Assembly (NCBI GenBank): GCA_963931865.1
Contig: OZ007513.1
Span: forward strand, 7,734,157-7,798,156
From: Axinella damicornis
Taxonomy: Eukaryota; Porifera; Demospongiae; Axinellida; Axinellidae
Reading direction: 5' to 3'
Length of the DNA stretch: 64,000 bases
Position 1 is the first letter of the stretch, and each line of letters opens with the position of its first letter. Made by a program: the position numbers and the translations under genes. This document shows, piece after piece, positions 13,801 to 29,000 of this stretch. A model generated the notes under the pieces. The model was not told where the DNA came from. It saw only the letters and a program-made list of their open reading frames with translations, and searched no databases.

Positions 13801-16800
13801 GGCCCCACAAGCGCTTTAATGCAAGTGTTACGTAATTATGACACTTCTAAAGTTCATCCTTACTACAATACTAAGCTACACAAAACAGTTGGTACGAAGT
13901 ATCGGTACGAGTATTGTTCGTGGTCATCATGCTTACAAAACTGTGTGGTATCACTACATCGGAAAAGAGCCGCTAGTTCAATATGAGATCCTTAATGACT
14001 AGAGCTGTTCATAGAACACATACCCCGCGCTGAACGTCAGGATGCATGCAGTGCAGCTACAATCGATGTGACATCTCTGCCGATGCGCATCAAACAGGGC
14101 GGCTATCGCGTATACTGTGTTCGTGTATGGCCATATCCAAGGTGTGGGAGTCACCGCTTACCGTATATAATATTGTGAAGCTGGAGAGGTGGGGCCAAAT
14201 GTTACGAATAATAGGAAATAGCTGGAAAAGACAGCCGAAACAATAGCCAGGATGTCTGCGAAGTACATAGATCGTGAGAAAACACTGTTTCCTAGCGGTC
14301 ATCTCGAAGCATGAAGTTACCAAATGCACTGCGTGTCCTGTTCTTGATGGGACTCTGAGGTCACGAAGAGGTGGAGCCAATGTTATGAATGGTTATGAAA
14401 AGTAGGAATTAGCCGAAATACAGCGAAACAGAGCGCCTTGACTTCAGTCAGGTACATATAGAGCAGTTTTTTGCTATTTGCTATTGTTTGACTCCATTTC
14501 GATGGTTTATGAGGGTCTATGTGGCGAGATTTCAATTTTTTTCGCCTGACAGACAGACGACAGACGACTGACTGACTGACTGACTGACTGACGGACAAAA
14601 CCGATTGCTTAACCCCGCTTCGCGCATGCGCGCGCGGGGTAAAAAGTTCACTATAGCATCCTCAAGAACAGCATCACTGGAAATTTCCAGAGCCTGCTGG
14701 TATTTCCTGCATCAGAGTAGCGGCGAGATTACTTGTATCATCACTAACAATAGGAGACGATCTGAAGCTGAACAACGTGGGTCTACATCTTCAGGGGGAA
14801 ACAAAAACCTTGACAGACTCGCAACCTCAAAACGGCACTGGCATTTAAAGCGGCAAAACATTCACTGATAACTCATCGCAATTTACTGCATGTGTAGTTT
14901 AGTTATTCCAGAACACGCTCACCAGGGGGCGTTAAAATGAGTGAAACTACTCTATGGATGGACTTTGGCGGCAAAGAGGGGGGAGGGCATATTTTAAAGG
15001 GGGGTGTATTAGCAGGAGACTATGGTTACAATAATTCACGTACCTAACATTAAAAGAACTTTCACAACTTTATTGATTAGGCAAGTCAATTTGTAATTAA
15101 CGGCCAAGTGCAATGGGCTTAGGTGTCAATGGCAATATCTATCAACTCACAGCAAATCGTTGAGCTTGTTGGTCCAATCTCTTGGCTTTGACTGTGAGCC
15201 GACTCTCTCGTGAGATATCGATTGCAGTATACGTTTGGCTGAATCCATACTCATCAAAGGAGCTGGGTAAGAAAATGGGACAGGGGACAGTAGCACATGA
15301 CACTTACATACAGGTACAGTATATTAACCTGTCCTCTGCTCTACACAGGGACTGTACTGGCTCCGCTCTACACAGGGACTGTACTGGCTCTCCTCTACAC
15401 AGGGACTGTACTGGCTCTGCTCTACACAGGGACTGTACTGGCCCTGCTCTATACACAGGGACTGTACTGGCTCTGCTCTACACAGGGACTGTACTGGCTC
15501 TGCTCTACACAGGGACTGTACTGGCTACAGTGGTAAGAGCATCCGACTAGCGGCTGGAAGGTCACAGATATATTTACGTGACTTGAACTTGTAAAAGTGA
15601 AAGTGGTGTATTATCATATGATGACTATCCAGGAATGCAGGTCATTCCATAATTTCAGCCGCACATTCTCTGCCACTGATTAAGCTATAACTGTGGGTCA
15701 CGTTCCCCAGGGCCACAGGGGGCAAGGCCTCTGGCATTTCTGGCTGTTGTAGGCATCTTCAAGCGTGAACAGTCAGTCATCTGGGCACAGCTCTATCGAG
15801 GAAGGCTTATAACAGCTCCCAGGTTTGTTGCGCTTGTGTAGCCTCTCTGTACAGCAGAGATACGAGGGCTAGAAACCTACAACAACGATTGAGCAAGGCA
15901 TGTGTCCCGTAACAGCCACATCCAGGGACAATACTTATAAGTTTATGCACATGCCTGACAAATGTCAGATCAGGGTGGAAGTTGTGCCTGACATGTGGGA
16001 TCAGTAGTGATGGTAATAAACGTAATTGAGGTACTTCACATAAGCGGCTATATATGTGCAAAGATGTGCAGCCTCCTCTTGCATTCCCTACTTACATAAG
16101 AGTGTGTGTATACTTAAGCAGTGTGTGCGGTACGGTATGCTTACACGCTTCTGCCTTTGGGACGTTCCTCCACATTCACAGCCTCCTCAATCATCTGACT
16201 CACGAGCTCAGGGTTGGGGCCCACATCCGAACCTACAGTAACACATGCCAACAATCATTAAAACCAGTCCGGAAGAATTCTTCCCTCATCAGATTCTAAT
16301 TACGGATTTCCTATCAGACTGAAAAAAAGAACAGTAATTGTGTGACCCAGCAGAATATGACCGCTATGCTACAAGGCCTACTGGCCACGGAGGTGCACCC
16401 TATCAGACGTTTGGCACTCGTGTACAGGTTGAATGCAGCTAGCTGAACACAACTTCTATACCAAAGAAGGTGGCATGCAATACAACTTTCATGTTCAGTT
16501 GCAACTTGTAAGGTAGGCAACTTCTCTTGGGATCCATATATTACCTATATCACATGTAAGAAACTCAGCTGCGTACCCATCCTGGGCTTGTAGGCAACTC
16601 AGCTATGAATATACGCCTACTGTGACGTACCCATCCTGGGCTCCTGTGACTCTTGGAGAAGGATCATGAATTTGCTCTGGATGCGACAATATTGAGCTTC
16701 CAACTCGTTGTGCTTGCTGAGTGGGAGAATCAAAGATGACAAACGTACGTGACAAATGAGTCACTGTATACCATTTCCACACATGTTAAATATTGCTAGT

Positions 16801-19800
16801 TGGATCTTATGCAGGTGACTTCAAATTCAGGTTGAGAATTAGACCAGCAAGACATTTGTACAAAGCACATGTGCTGGGAGTGAGCAGATTGATATATACA
16901 TAAAATTTTACGGGATAGCTGTATTTACACAGGGTGTAAGGTTCACACCCAAGTCTTGAAACTTGGACCTGGACAAAAAGGACAATCAACTACAGACATA
17001 AACTATGAGCACACAATTACACTCCTGGTAGGGGAAGAATTGTGCCGCGTAATGTAATGTATATAAACTACACTCCTGGTAGGGGAAAAATTGTGCCGCG
17101 TAATGTAATGTACATAAACTACACTCCTGGTAGGGGAAAAATTGTGCCGCGTAATCTAAACTAAATGTTTGACTACTTATGAATGGCCTGCAAAGATTCC
17201 GACTACACCGTTGTGATCGCTATCATGCACTGTCCTCACCGAACAACTTTGGTACTGAAACTCACCTGGGTAGTGGAGATACAAGTGCTTTTGTCGTGCC
17301 GTCTCCCGCCATCGCTCAATCGCTTCTTCGAAGTTCGTTGCCAGTACAGCTCTTACTAAGGCCCCACAAAGATTCTGACTACACAGCCGTGATCGCTGTC
17401 ATTCACTGACGCTCACATGCCGAAACTCACCGTGCTGGCGAAGTTGTGAGTGCTGTAATAAGTGCTTGTCTTCCCTTTGGATGTCATTGCCGACTCGATC
17501 ATACATTGTCGATCGACCAAGCATGGTCCTCACGTGACATGTGCATTAATTGGAATGAGCTGCAGCTTGCGCGACCAGCAGGTTGCAACCGGTTGCAATG
17601 TGGCTACCAGGAGTGCGGTTGCCCCTCGTAATTAATGTAAATAATTAAAATTTGACTATCTTAGGAATGGCCTACAAAGAATTTGCCTACACCGTCGTGA
17701 TCGCTATCATGCAGTGACCCAAGTGTACAATTTTTGTGCACCTTAGTGCTGGAGATATGAGCGCTTTTGTCGTGCCGTTGGCTACCATTGCTCAAGCACT
17801 TACTTTGGCTTTCGTTGCCAGTACAGCTCTCATGAAAGACACACAAAGATTCTGACCACACAGTCGTGATCGCTCTCGTTCACTGATGGTTACGTGTCGT
17901 AACTCACTGTGCTGGTGAAGTTGCGAGCACTGTAATAATTTCTTGTCTTCCTTTGGCCGCTCCGCCATTGCTAGCAATCGACTGAGAGCTATAGTGTGGT
18001 TGCCACGTGGCATGTGCATTAATTGGAACAAACTCCAATACTTGTGCTTGCACTATGGCGAGTTGCAACTGGGGTTGCAATGGCTACCAGAGTGCGGTTG
18101 CCCCTCGTACTCTACAAATAAAAGTTGGCTAGTACATCAAACCCTCAGCAAACATCCTGTGCTGTTTCCAAACATCCTGTGGCGATTCCACGTATCAACC
18201 CCATACCAGCCTTAAACACCACAGACAGTTCATTCCTGGGTGCTCAACCATACACCATACATCAAACCCTCAACATCCTGTGGTGATTCCACTATCACCT
18301 TATACTAGCCTTGAACACTACAGACAGTACACTGGGGCCCAGGGTGTTCAACCATACGTACGTACATCAAACCCTCAGTAAACATCATGTGACAATTCCA
18401 CCAACCTCATACCAGCCTTGAACACTACAGACATTTCACTGAGGCCCTGGGTGCTCAACCATATATCAAACCCTCAACATCCCATAACACTACAGACAGT
18501 TCACTGAGGCCCTGGGTGCTCAACCATACATCAAACCCTCAACATCCTGTGGTGTTTCCACTATAACCTTATACTAGCCTGAACACTACAGACAGTTCAC
18601 TGAGGCCCTGGTGCTCAACCATACATCAAACCCTCAACATCCCATAACACTACAGACAGTTCACTGAGGCCCTGGGTGCTCAACCATACATCAACATCCT
18701 GTGGTGTTTCCACAGGATGATGACCATACATGTGCATGAACCATATTGGGGCGTTGATTATTTCCAGTAGCAAACTCAATTTCTGTCATCTGGGAATCAC
18801 ACTTAGAAATACTACAGGATGTTGATACTAATGTCAATATGCTCCAGCAGTTGTTTGCACCTGCAACCACCTGCCTCCTTCCTGCATCAATCCATCCGGT
18901 ACAGGAATAGAGTTGATGTGGGACTTTAAGTTCCTTCCTGCTTGTCTACTTCCCTATACTATGGACAGAGTTGATGTGGGACTAAGTTCCTTCCTGCTTG
19001 TCTACTTCCCTATATTATGGACCTCAAATTAATGAGCAGTCTAATTTCCCTCTGTGCCATAAAGCATTAGCAAATGTATATGGTACTCCCACCATCAGCA
19101 AGTTCACAAGTTTTGTATGCGATGCTTCAACTTGTAAATTATACTGAACATTGATTGCGACAGTGGTTTCTAGTTGAGAGCATAGTCTGGTCCATTACAC
19201 CAGCCCAATAGACACAAGTCCAGATTTCATACATGTAGCTCCTGATGAGAGTAAATCTGGAACACGTGACTATTCCCCATAGCCTGACACAAATCGTCTA
19301 TGCATGACATGAACCGGTTTAGCTCACTGACAGCTGCTGTGTTATGGCTAGGTCGACTGGTTTGCTATGTGATAGTAGCAGATCATGGGCATGGGTGGAG
19401 ATCTGTCAGCATTTCTTAGAACCAGTGGTGCTGAATCAGAGTATGCATCACAGTCAACTTGAAAAGAGACCAAGACGGATCCTCTCACTGATTCCGTGAG
19501 ACTTTGTGCCCTATTTCACCAAATGCTTAGCCAAGTAGTATCAACAACTTGCATCATCAAACAGAGCATGTAAGGAACGGCAAAATGGATTGCCATGGTA
19601 ACAATTACTGAAACCAGTGGGGCCACTAGAGTTGCAACAACACATTGACAGTCACAATATCAATACATCCTACTAATTAAAAGAAAATTGGTGCCAAGAA
19701 GCAAATAATTAGAAGTGCTACGTATCTGTGGTCGGTTGTGTTTTAACAGCACAATCAAGATTCAAATCTCGAGAATAAGTACAAGTACACAGTAGGCCTA

Positions 19801-22800
19801 TGTATGCTGTAAATGTCTTTCTGCTCTCCATACTTTCAAGCAGCTGCATCAGAATTCTGAACTGGCTGTATGATCGATACTCACCCCTTGCCGTTCGCTG
19901 CTCATCTGGTGTTGACTCTCACGGTCAGGGTTATGCAGGCCTCGGAGGTTTGCAAGTCAGGTTCAGTGCAGAGCTTTGTTGGCCTTCCAACCGCTTTGGA
20001 CGAGCTGGTCAATCTTACCTTCTGGGAGCTCCTGTGCATCGGCAATGGCTTTCGAAAGAAGTCTGTGTGCTTTCTCTGCTTGGGGCTTATAGCATAGTTG
20101 ACGTGGTTGATATATCAAACCATCATAATATATCGGAAGACCACGATATACTGCAACATATCAATATACCGTATATCAAGAAATTTTCATCGTTATGATA
20201 TTTTCGCTAATCACATACTTATTATAGTTGCCATACATTAACTCCCATAGAAAAGCGTGCAATTTTTTCCCAAATTGCACGGTTATTGTAGCCCGAGGGC
20301 TGTCAGAAATTGCACGGTTACGAAGCGGCCGCGGCCAATCAGGTGAAGCTCCGCCCTAGCAACGAGCGTCGCGTCATGGCTACGCCTCGTTTTCATTAGC
20401 AACAGTTGAAAATGGCTGTACTGTGTGAGCGCTCGCGTTGTTTAAGCTTTCTGTACCTGAGCTGAAGAAACGCTGTGAGAACCGAACGATGGCGTGGCGA
20501 AAGTGTTGTCACAGAAACGGTGGCGCTAGTAGCGCTGCAGCCGTACTGTTCGTGGCTGTTATGCGCACACAGGCTCTGTGCTGCTGTTTTGGGACCCTGG
20601 GGGTGTCAGTTGCAACACCGCGCTTCCGTCCTGAAGCTTCACTACACAACTGAAGAACAGGTCAGTACTCTGAGCGAATAAGATAAGCGGTACTAGTAGC
20701 GTGTAGTTCGCTCGCGCTTCGAGCGCTTTTGTGGCTGGGGCGTGGCTTTAATCGCTCAAGCCGCTTGCTTTCGACCATGCCATGCCTGGAAGTACATGAT
20801 TAGTATTTAATCACATGTATTCTCGTGCCATTTGGGAATAATTGCACTCACAACAGTCATAAATTGCACTCGCTATCGCTCGTGCAATTACTTTGCCTGT
20901 TGCTCGTGCAATTATTTCCCAAATTGCACTCGAAACCCATGTGATTACCTATACAAATGCCACTAAATGCGAAAAATTATTACCGTAGAGTACCTATTAA
21001 GCGCCCAGGGTTTGGGGGACAATAGAATGCCGTTGAACAGGGGGGGAGGGGTGGGTGCTAGATGCGTACTCAGACTACTTAGGCATGTAGTATCCGCCCA
21101 CCCATTCAACACTGTATAAACAATAAGCACTGCGGTAAGCGGAGAATCTCAATGGATATATAAGTCCATTTTTCAAATTGATCGCGCATCTTTAAGCACG
21201 CCGTAGTTCACTGTAAAACAGCCTTTTTGAATGCACAACCTCGCCCAGAGGAAAGAAATGCTGCTCAAAACTATTGTGATAGATGGGCCCTTACTACACT
21301 GCTTTAGGACCCTGTGCAGTAACTTTCGTGTGAAGAGGGGGGTGGGCGCTTGATAGGTACTCTACGGTACGCAAAGATTATGAATACTGAGTAAAGCGGA
21401 TAAATTACGGTAATGAACATGTGTTCGTTTCTACCTCTGTAGCTGTTTCCACAATGGACGTCCAACCTGACTCAAGACGGAATTACCTTCTCAAAGTATC
21501 GCTCAACTGAACGGAGAAGCTCAAGATGCCGGAACAGCACCGTGAGCACACAGTGTGAAGGAGCGGAGTGGAATAGGCAAGTACAGTGCAGTTCACAAAA
21601 ATTTATCAACACAAATGATTATCACACGACATTTTCAGCACAACATTTTACGGTAGTACAGGGTAATTTGGAAGAAAAGGATCACTTGTTTGTATGCATT
21701 AGGACCTCATTCTTACACCCTCATTTGTATTGCAACATATGTTTACACATTAGCTGCAATATGTCAATGCTGCAAAGCACAATTTTTGCTGCTGTTCTAT
21801 CAAGAGCTATCATGCAGTCAGGGAATGGGAATAATGGCTACCAGATATGTACAAGCAGCTTCGCTGCTTTGTAGGGTCTCCACACAGGGTCTGGGACATG
21901 CATAAGCCAAATTCCAGAGGCCCCAATAAGTGTATGATATATCGCTTCAAAAAATCATGCAACTTAAAAAATGGTAGCAGTGGGCAGTAGTGGTGGACTG
22001 CGTAGTACAATACTGTGGTGTCAATTCCATGGGCCATTTGGTGAATTTAATTATCAACGAGGCGGGAGCTTTGAGGTTAACACAAGGTGTTTAACTACAT
22101 TAAAGCCCTCATACAAGATAGAGCCCTAGCTCTCATCGCCATGGAGAAGCCTTGGGTAGTGTTACTTGGTCTTGGGCCTCAACCAATTAACACTCCTTTG
22201 CTTCCCAAGACCTCTTGTAAGGTACCTATCCTTCTACTAAAATATTGTGTTTACTGATTACAGCAAAACAAAGTTGTATACAAATTCTACCACACAGCCA
22301 TCAACAGTATCCCATGGGTCACACTTACTTAGACAATACTCTGTACGCTTCCAGGTCTTCAGCCCTGAGTGAATTCACCTCCAGTACTTCCGTGGACAGG
22401 AACTGGTTCTGCCTCTTATATGCTTCCACTGCTTCCTGTGGTAGAGGAAGAATGAACAACCAATAGTGGGCATTGCCAAACAATTACCTCAAGTTCATAA
22501 GAGGGGAACTTTGTGAAACACCATGTACAGAATCACTACAACCTCAACACTTTAAACAAGGGCATTCTGTAAGGTGTGTCAATATAAGGGTTCCTGCTAT
22601 CATGTGTGAAGTTGCTTGGCAAGTGGTATTACTACTCCATGTGTGCATGCGTAAGCGGTTACGTATGCATATCTGTATGCCTGTGTGTCAGGGTATCAGA
22701 CTATCAGTGTGTCAGTCAGTCACCCCTTTTTGTGGCTGAACAGGTTTATTTCCCAGTCTTGTAGCCTCTGGACCTGGCTAAACGAGTCCAAATTGCACTC

Positions 22801-22989
22801 CTGCAGACTGTCAAACCAGGAACACCATCATGTACATTGCACTCAATCGTCTACGATGTGACACATTGACGTCACTGCTACTGACTTCTGAATCAGAAGA
22901 AACACTCTGTTGTGGTATTTGGATTTCGCTTGGCAGCGTCTTTTCCTCACTGGGCTCCAGCCATCACTAAGTGCTAATGCAAACACTGC

Positions 22990-23022
<33 letters not shown>

Positions 23023-26000
23023 CCCTCAGCGCTGGGAGCGGCCAAGCACAGAACTCATTGGGGAGCATCAGCTAAAGCTACTTGCAAGTAGTATTGCAAA
23101 CACAACTGTTCATCCAAGGTTTCCTCATAACGAAGCATCTTCACTGAGCATCCTGCGATACACAAAGTACATCAATGGTTCACTCACACACCTTCATCTT
23201 CTCCAGTTCCATTTCCAAGGTCTGAGTTGTCGGTGGTAGCATAGCATCCTGGGGGCTGCAGGATACATCATTTATGTCACTGATTAGCCTCATGGCCTGG
23301 GAACGAGGCTAGTCATTGATACACATATCAATTTCCAGTTACATAAGTTATGATGGTCCACTGTTATTTTTTGAACACCACTGCTTTCAATTTGCAGCCC
23401 ACAGTAACAAAGTGTACTAGGTGGCATGTGCATTAATTGGAAATGAGCTGTAGGCTACTCAATCCACAGTTTGTAGACAGCCTCCAGAGCCCTTAAAATT
23501 CCTCGCCCTGTTGGGATCGAAATTGCATGGTCCCTGAGGTAATTCAGCAATCGTAAGCAGATACGTGACCCTGACCACACACACCATTCTCAAGAGTTTC
23601 TAAAACTGCGAGCTAGACTGCTGGTAACGAAGGCAAGGAGTGACTGAGGTACTAGCCTCGAACCAGGTGCGGAGGAGGGGGAAAAGAGCGCCTGGTATCA
23701 ACTGTTTGCGCATGCGCTTAGTTATTACATAAAACCACGTTGATTTATGCAGATGACGTCGCAAAACTTTCCGAGTGTAAACAATGACGTCTATACCACA
23801 CAACGAAACCACAAAGACATGATGGCAGCTGTGACTCTCACGTTTGGAACTTGGTCTGGCATCAGTGCCATGAGGGATGAGACTACAATGACTACGCTGT
23901 CATCTCGGGCAAGCTTCACATCAAACACGAACGGTATAACACAATGACTTACTAAAACCAGTGAGTTGACAGAGTCTTTTCGTATACTCACTTCAAAGAT
24001 GCCCTCTGCTCGGATTCGAGCGTCATTGCTACACACCCAAGTCGCTGAAGGTACGAAACAGCCTTGTCTAGATCTTGAATAAAGTCGCCATTATTGACAA
24101 AATACGATCGTGATACGGTTACGAACACGTATCTGATGTCAACAAGCCACGGGAATGACGCGGTCTTATCCGGGATTCCCGGAATGTCGGGAAATCAAGC
24201 GCATGCGCAAACAGTGGATACCAGGTGCTCTTTTCCCCCTCCTCCGCGCCTGGGTTCGAGGCTACTGAGGTACATACGTAAAATACATCGTAACACTGGT
24301 TGAAACACACACTCGGCAGTATTCGCATAATAAGTCTCCATAATAACTTACTCAGTGAGAATCTGCCCATTGTTTTCAAGCTGAAAGAGCTGAAAAGGAG
24401 GAAGAACACATTTGTATCAGTGAATGACGTGTAAGTATTATCTAAATGTTATATCTACTATAGCTCAGGTGCTCTACAGCAAACAGGCAACATAGCTGTG
24501 GTAGTTTCATGGCAGAGACCAGCTGAAATATTGCAAATCAGCACCAGACTGCATCGACTACGCTACAAGCTCCCTCCAAGCAGTGAAAGCTCACAGACTA
24601 ACTTTCAAAGCTGTTGCCGATGCACAGGACCTCCCAGAAGGTAACACTGACCATTCAAGTGGTATGCACTTGTCAGTCCATCAATACATTAACATTTTAA
24701 CGTGTGTGTGTGCCTGTGCGTGATGGAAGTGGGATGTTCGTGGGGCGGAACTAGTGATGCACGACCTTCAATATACTGAACCTCGAACTCCGCAAAGAAT
24801 GTTCAAGAACATTGCAGAATCTTCCAGAACAGCTGGGGCTACAAGCAGACGCAATCAGGGAGCAGCAGTCGAAGCGGATGCAATCCGGGAGCAGCAGTTG
24901 AAGCGGACGCATTCCGAGAGCAGCTAAAGCGGACGCAATCGGGGAACAGCAGCTGAAGCGGACGCAAGTGGCGAGCAGCAGCTGAAGCAGATGCAATCGG
25001 GGAGTAGCAGTTGAAGCGGATCGATGCAAGCGGGGAGCAGCAGCAGAAGCGGACGCAATCTGGGAGCAGCAGCTGAAGCGGATGCAATCGGGGAGCAGCA
25101 GCTGAAGCGGACACAATCGGGGAGCACAGACGCAATCGGGGAGTAGCAGCTCTGCAAAGAGAGCTGTCCGGCGCCGGATAACTCATGTAGGCAATGAAGG
25201 GGGAGTAGCTGAGTGGGCGTTGTATTCATGTAACTGTTGCACCACTGCCAGTTCATTTGTGCAATATACATAGCCTGCTCAACGATCAGTCACTGATACA
25301 CATAATCACACACGCAGCATGTTAACTGACTATATAAAAGTGCTTAATGAAGGAGATTAAAGCATCTAGGAAGTAGCATTAAAACTAAATTCATATGTAC
25401 GTATGTGCTTATGGGACCATAATGTCAAATGCTGTAAAATCGGTCGGTAACTTAAGAGTTCAATTTGTCTCAGAGACACACTGTCATCAGCCTCAAGCTC
25501 CCTACAAATGAACACACAGCACAGCCAGAGTTTCATAAGCTGCATTCAAGTCCACAACTCACCTTGTTGGTCAGCTGGACTACCACCTCGTCTTTGACAC
25601 TGACAGCCTCCTTGAACAGCACGACCTGCTCGCCAAGCGTGGCCAGCTCTCTTCTCTTGGCCCTGGGGAAAGGTGAACATTATCATATGCCAATTTAGAA
25701 ATCTATTCCAGCCAAGGTACATCATTATACAGCTTGTACAGTGGAACCTGTCTAATTTAATGCGGTCACCTGGGTGCCAAATATATTTGGCCTCATTAGA
25801 GAGGTGGCTGGAACACAGATGACCTCTCTAAAGTGGTCGAACTGACCTCATTACAAAGGTTCTTGTGACAAAGAACAACATGGAGTCAAGTAAGTTCCAT
25901 GAAAAAGACAACTAAGGACTTTAGCTATTGGAAAATACTTGACTGTTTCATTTTTGTATGTTCAGTTTAAAATGTTAAATGCACGTGCACACAGCGCAAC

Positions 26001-29000
26001 GCACGCGCGCACTCGGTGGCCATTATTGGCAGTGTATTATAGCGTGCTTGGGGTGGAGCAATGTGACCGCATTGCGCATTATGCAGGTGACCGCTATAGA
26101 AGAACAGTCAAGTATGGAGACTATGGGCTCGAATTTCAGGACTTTCCCAAGCTGACCGCAATGTGGAGGTTACTGCCTTATTCAGGTGACTGCTAAGGCA
26201 GGTTTCACTGTACCGCCATCTCAACAGTGCCGTAGGCAATCAGTTCTCTGCGGTGGCCCTGGAGGTTGCGTCTAATGCATAGGGCCTATGGCCTAATGAC
26301 GTATTACCCAATGCGCAATACCTAATACACGATAGACTTAATAGCTGATACCCAATCGCAATAGCCCTAACACCTATGACCTAACGTGCAATACCCAATA
26401 CGCGACAGACTTAATACCTGATACCCGATACACAATATGCCTAATACCTACGACCTAACGCCGCAATACCCAAAACGCAATACCTAATACCCAACACGGA
26501 ATAGCCCTAATGTCGCAATGCCCCCCAATTGGGGCTCACTAAGTTCGCAGGTCTTAGGTATTAGGCATATTGTGTATCGGGTATGTATATGTTAGACCAT
26601 GTCTACAAGGGATTTATCGCCAAAACACGAAGGAATATTCATTAATCCCGAGGGCGAAGCCGGAGGGATTAATGAATAAATTAATGAATATTCCTGAGTG
26701 TATTCATCGATAAAAGCCCGCCAGTAGGCATGGTCTAATATGCTTGCATCCTGGCAACCAAAGACGTCATAGCGGTACCATGGCGATTCCATGGCAACCG
26801 TGACGTATTATCCGCAAACGGCGTGCGTTTTCAGTAGTTCAGTCGACAAAAGCTAGCTATTTTATTTCTTGACAAGCATGTAGGCCTCGGGAAGTAAGGC
26901 TCTCCCCTCATCTCGAACCTCTACCAGTGCTTGGTTTATATTCTTGGCACTCCACCATTTCCAAAAACAAGTCACAGCATTCGTCAAGGGCAAGAGCAGC
27001 AAGCTCTAGGACTACGACCGTAACTGTGTGTATATGTACTTGATTACGGTGTTGATGTTTCTGCACTGACTGCATGGCTGTTCAAATGTTTTTGATTCAA
27101 TTTGTTTGCCATATGCACGGTTAATGTATGTGAGGGAAATATCACTAATTCCCTCCTAATTGCCTTATATATCCCTCCAAATTGGGTTCTTCACGTGTTA
27201 TTACCCTTGGAATGCTTTCATCTTATGGCTTCCCAGGATACAACAGCTATTTAGACCATACATGAATAATTAATGAGCTTTTTCCTTTGAAGTTTGCCGG
27301 TTAGTTCAGGGCATTTAAGTAGGTTAGTCACCCGCTTGCGCTTTGAAGTCGCCGGTTAGTTCAGGTAGTTTAGTAGAATCAAATCAAAGTTTTAATCAAG
27401 CACTTAGTATGCAAACATACTAAGCGCTTAGTATGTTTGAGGTGATATAAAGAAGGATAACTGAAGTAGTACAAGTGTGCTGTTGAAACAAGACATGAGA
27501 ATGGATAGATCAGATGGTGAATCACAAGTCATCCGAATAGATAGGTCGATCAGAATGGATAGATCAGATGGTCAAGCACTTAGTATGTTTGGGGTAGTTT
27601 TAACATTGTCCAAAGTTGAAGTTGAAAACAACAGGCAGCCGGTTCTGGAATCCTGACGGATGGTTCTCCTTCGAGGCATCCATATCCACACCTTGAGGTG
27701 GCGGTGGCTTCCAACACTCCAACAAAGGCTCACGTTTTGGTGGGGGGTCCACACCTTGAGGAGGAGGCGGCTTCCTACACTCCAACAAAGGTGGTTGGGG
27801 GTCCACACTTTGAGGAGGCGGCTTCCAACACTCCAACAAAGGCTCACGTTTCGGTGGAGGGAGACATTGCTCATCATCCAACTTGGTCTGCTTTGGGGGT
27901 TGAAGGATGGCAGAAACCAGCACATCATGTGCTACACCAGGCCTCTTGTATGCCCTCACGGCAGAGCTTCGGTGACCAGTTTGTCGCATTATCAGCTGCT
28001 CATCCACGTTATGGGCGAACAATTCAGTAGCACAAGTGACTTTGCCAGAATGGTTGGTATAGCGGCCGGCAAATCCAGCACGACTACACATCTCTTTCAC
28101 CAAAGTCACCAGCTTGTTTTTCCCAACCACTTGCTTGCTATACTTGGGGGGGTCATCTCCTATAGGCTTCCGATAGAAAGGCCCTGTCTTTGGAACGAAG
28201 CCAAAGTAGTGGTTGTACACATCAACAATGCACCTCTCCTCAAGGTCTGGACGAGCATAAATCTTCAGATCTTTAAACTGCACCTTTCGCTGCTTAATGC
28301 CGCCTTGCACATTCTTCGGGTTGCGTCCTCTGAATCATAGAAACCGCCCCTGCTGATCGAAGCTGACTTCAAACTGCTCACGAACTAGGGATCTGTGCTC
28401 ATCTCCACCTCTAAGGCCAAAGAGTTTGCAGTTGTACCAAAAGACGGTATTGGTGAGGCCCCAACCAGTACACAACGAAAAAATGCCTAGACACCACAGT
28501 TTCTCTTCTTGTTCCGGTGTCAATGGTTGAGCTTGCATAGTCTCTGTACCTACACCCTCCTTCGTCAGCTTCTTCATTCGCGTATCAAGAGCACCACGAG
28601 TCCGTGCAAAGCGAGGGTCTTTATCACCGAAAACCGACAGACTTGGCTGGCCGTTCTCTCGAAAGTGACGTTGTATTCCCGCAACAATCTGCATCAGGGT
28701 GGCTGGGGGGTATGGGGTTTCGTCTTGGCGACGAGCTTCCATTACGAATCTAGGTAGCAGATCCGCCAGCATATCTATCGACAGCTTTTCAGGAGCATCC
28801 TTGACGCCGCGAGCATCACACCACGCACGAAACACACTGACTGCCCATTCTGTTGTCTTTCGTGTTTTTGCAGGTATTCGTTCGCTGATAGCCTGGTCCA
28901 ATGCTTTCTCAGATAGGGGAGATCCAAATCGTTTGCTGTTTTCGCTGCTACTGAGATGGAAATCTTCAGAGTCATCGATGTTCGGCTCAAAGTCGATCGC

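Noticed and set aside
14640..14720. Exon-like minus-strand segment (KYQQALEISSDA)
   Set aside because: Considered as the exon before the TBC domain; 13269-13349 fits the family motif, splice sites and phase far better.
15522..15570. Functional tRNA gene
   Set aside because: The T-arm and 3' acceptor are missing; only a tRNA-like 5' part remains.
21430..21560. Exon-like minus-strand segment with a GTAATT donor
   Set aside because: Exons 17 and 18 already join in phase and match the family without it.
22910..23239. ORF with a poly-glycine stretch
   Set aside because: Produced by the 29-bp G run; no protein-like pattern on either side.
24751..25271. Three overlapping minus-strand ORFs rich in leucine and serine
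   Set aside because: Compositional by-product of the 27-bp minisatellite.
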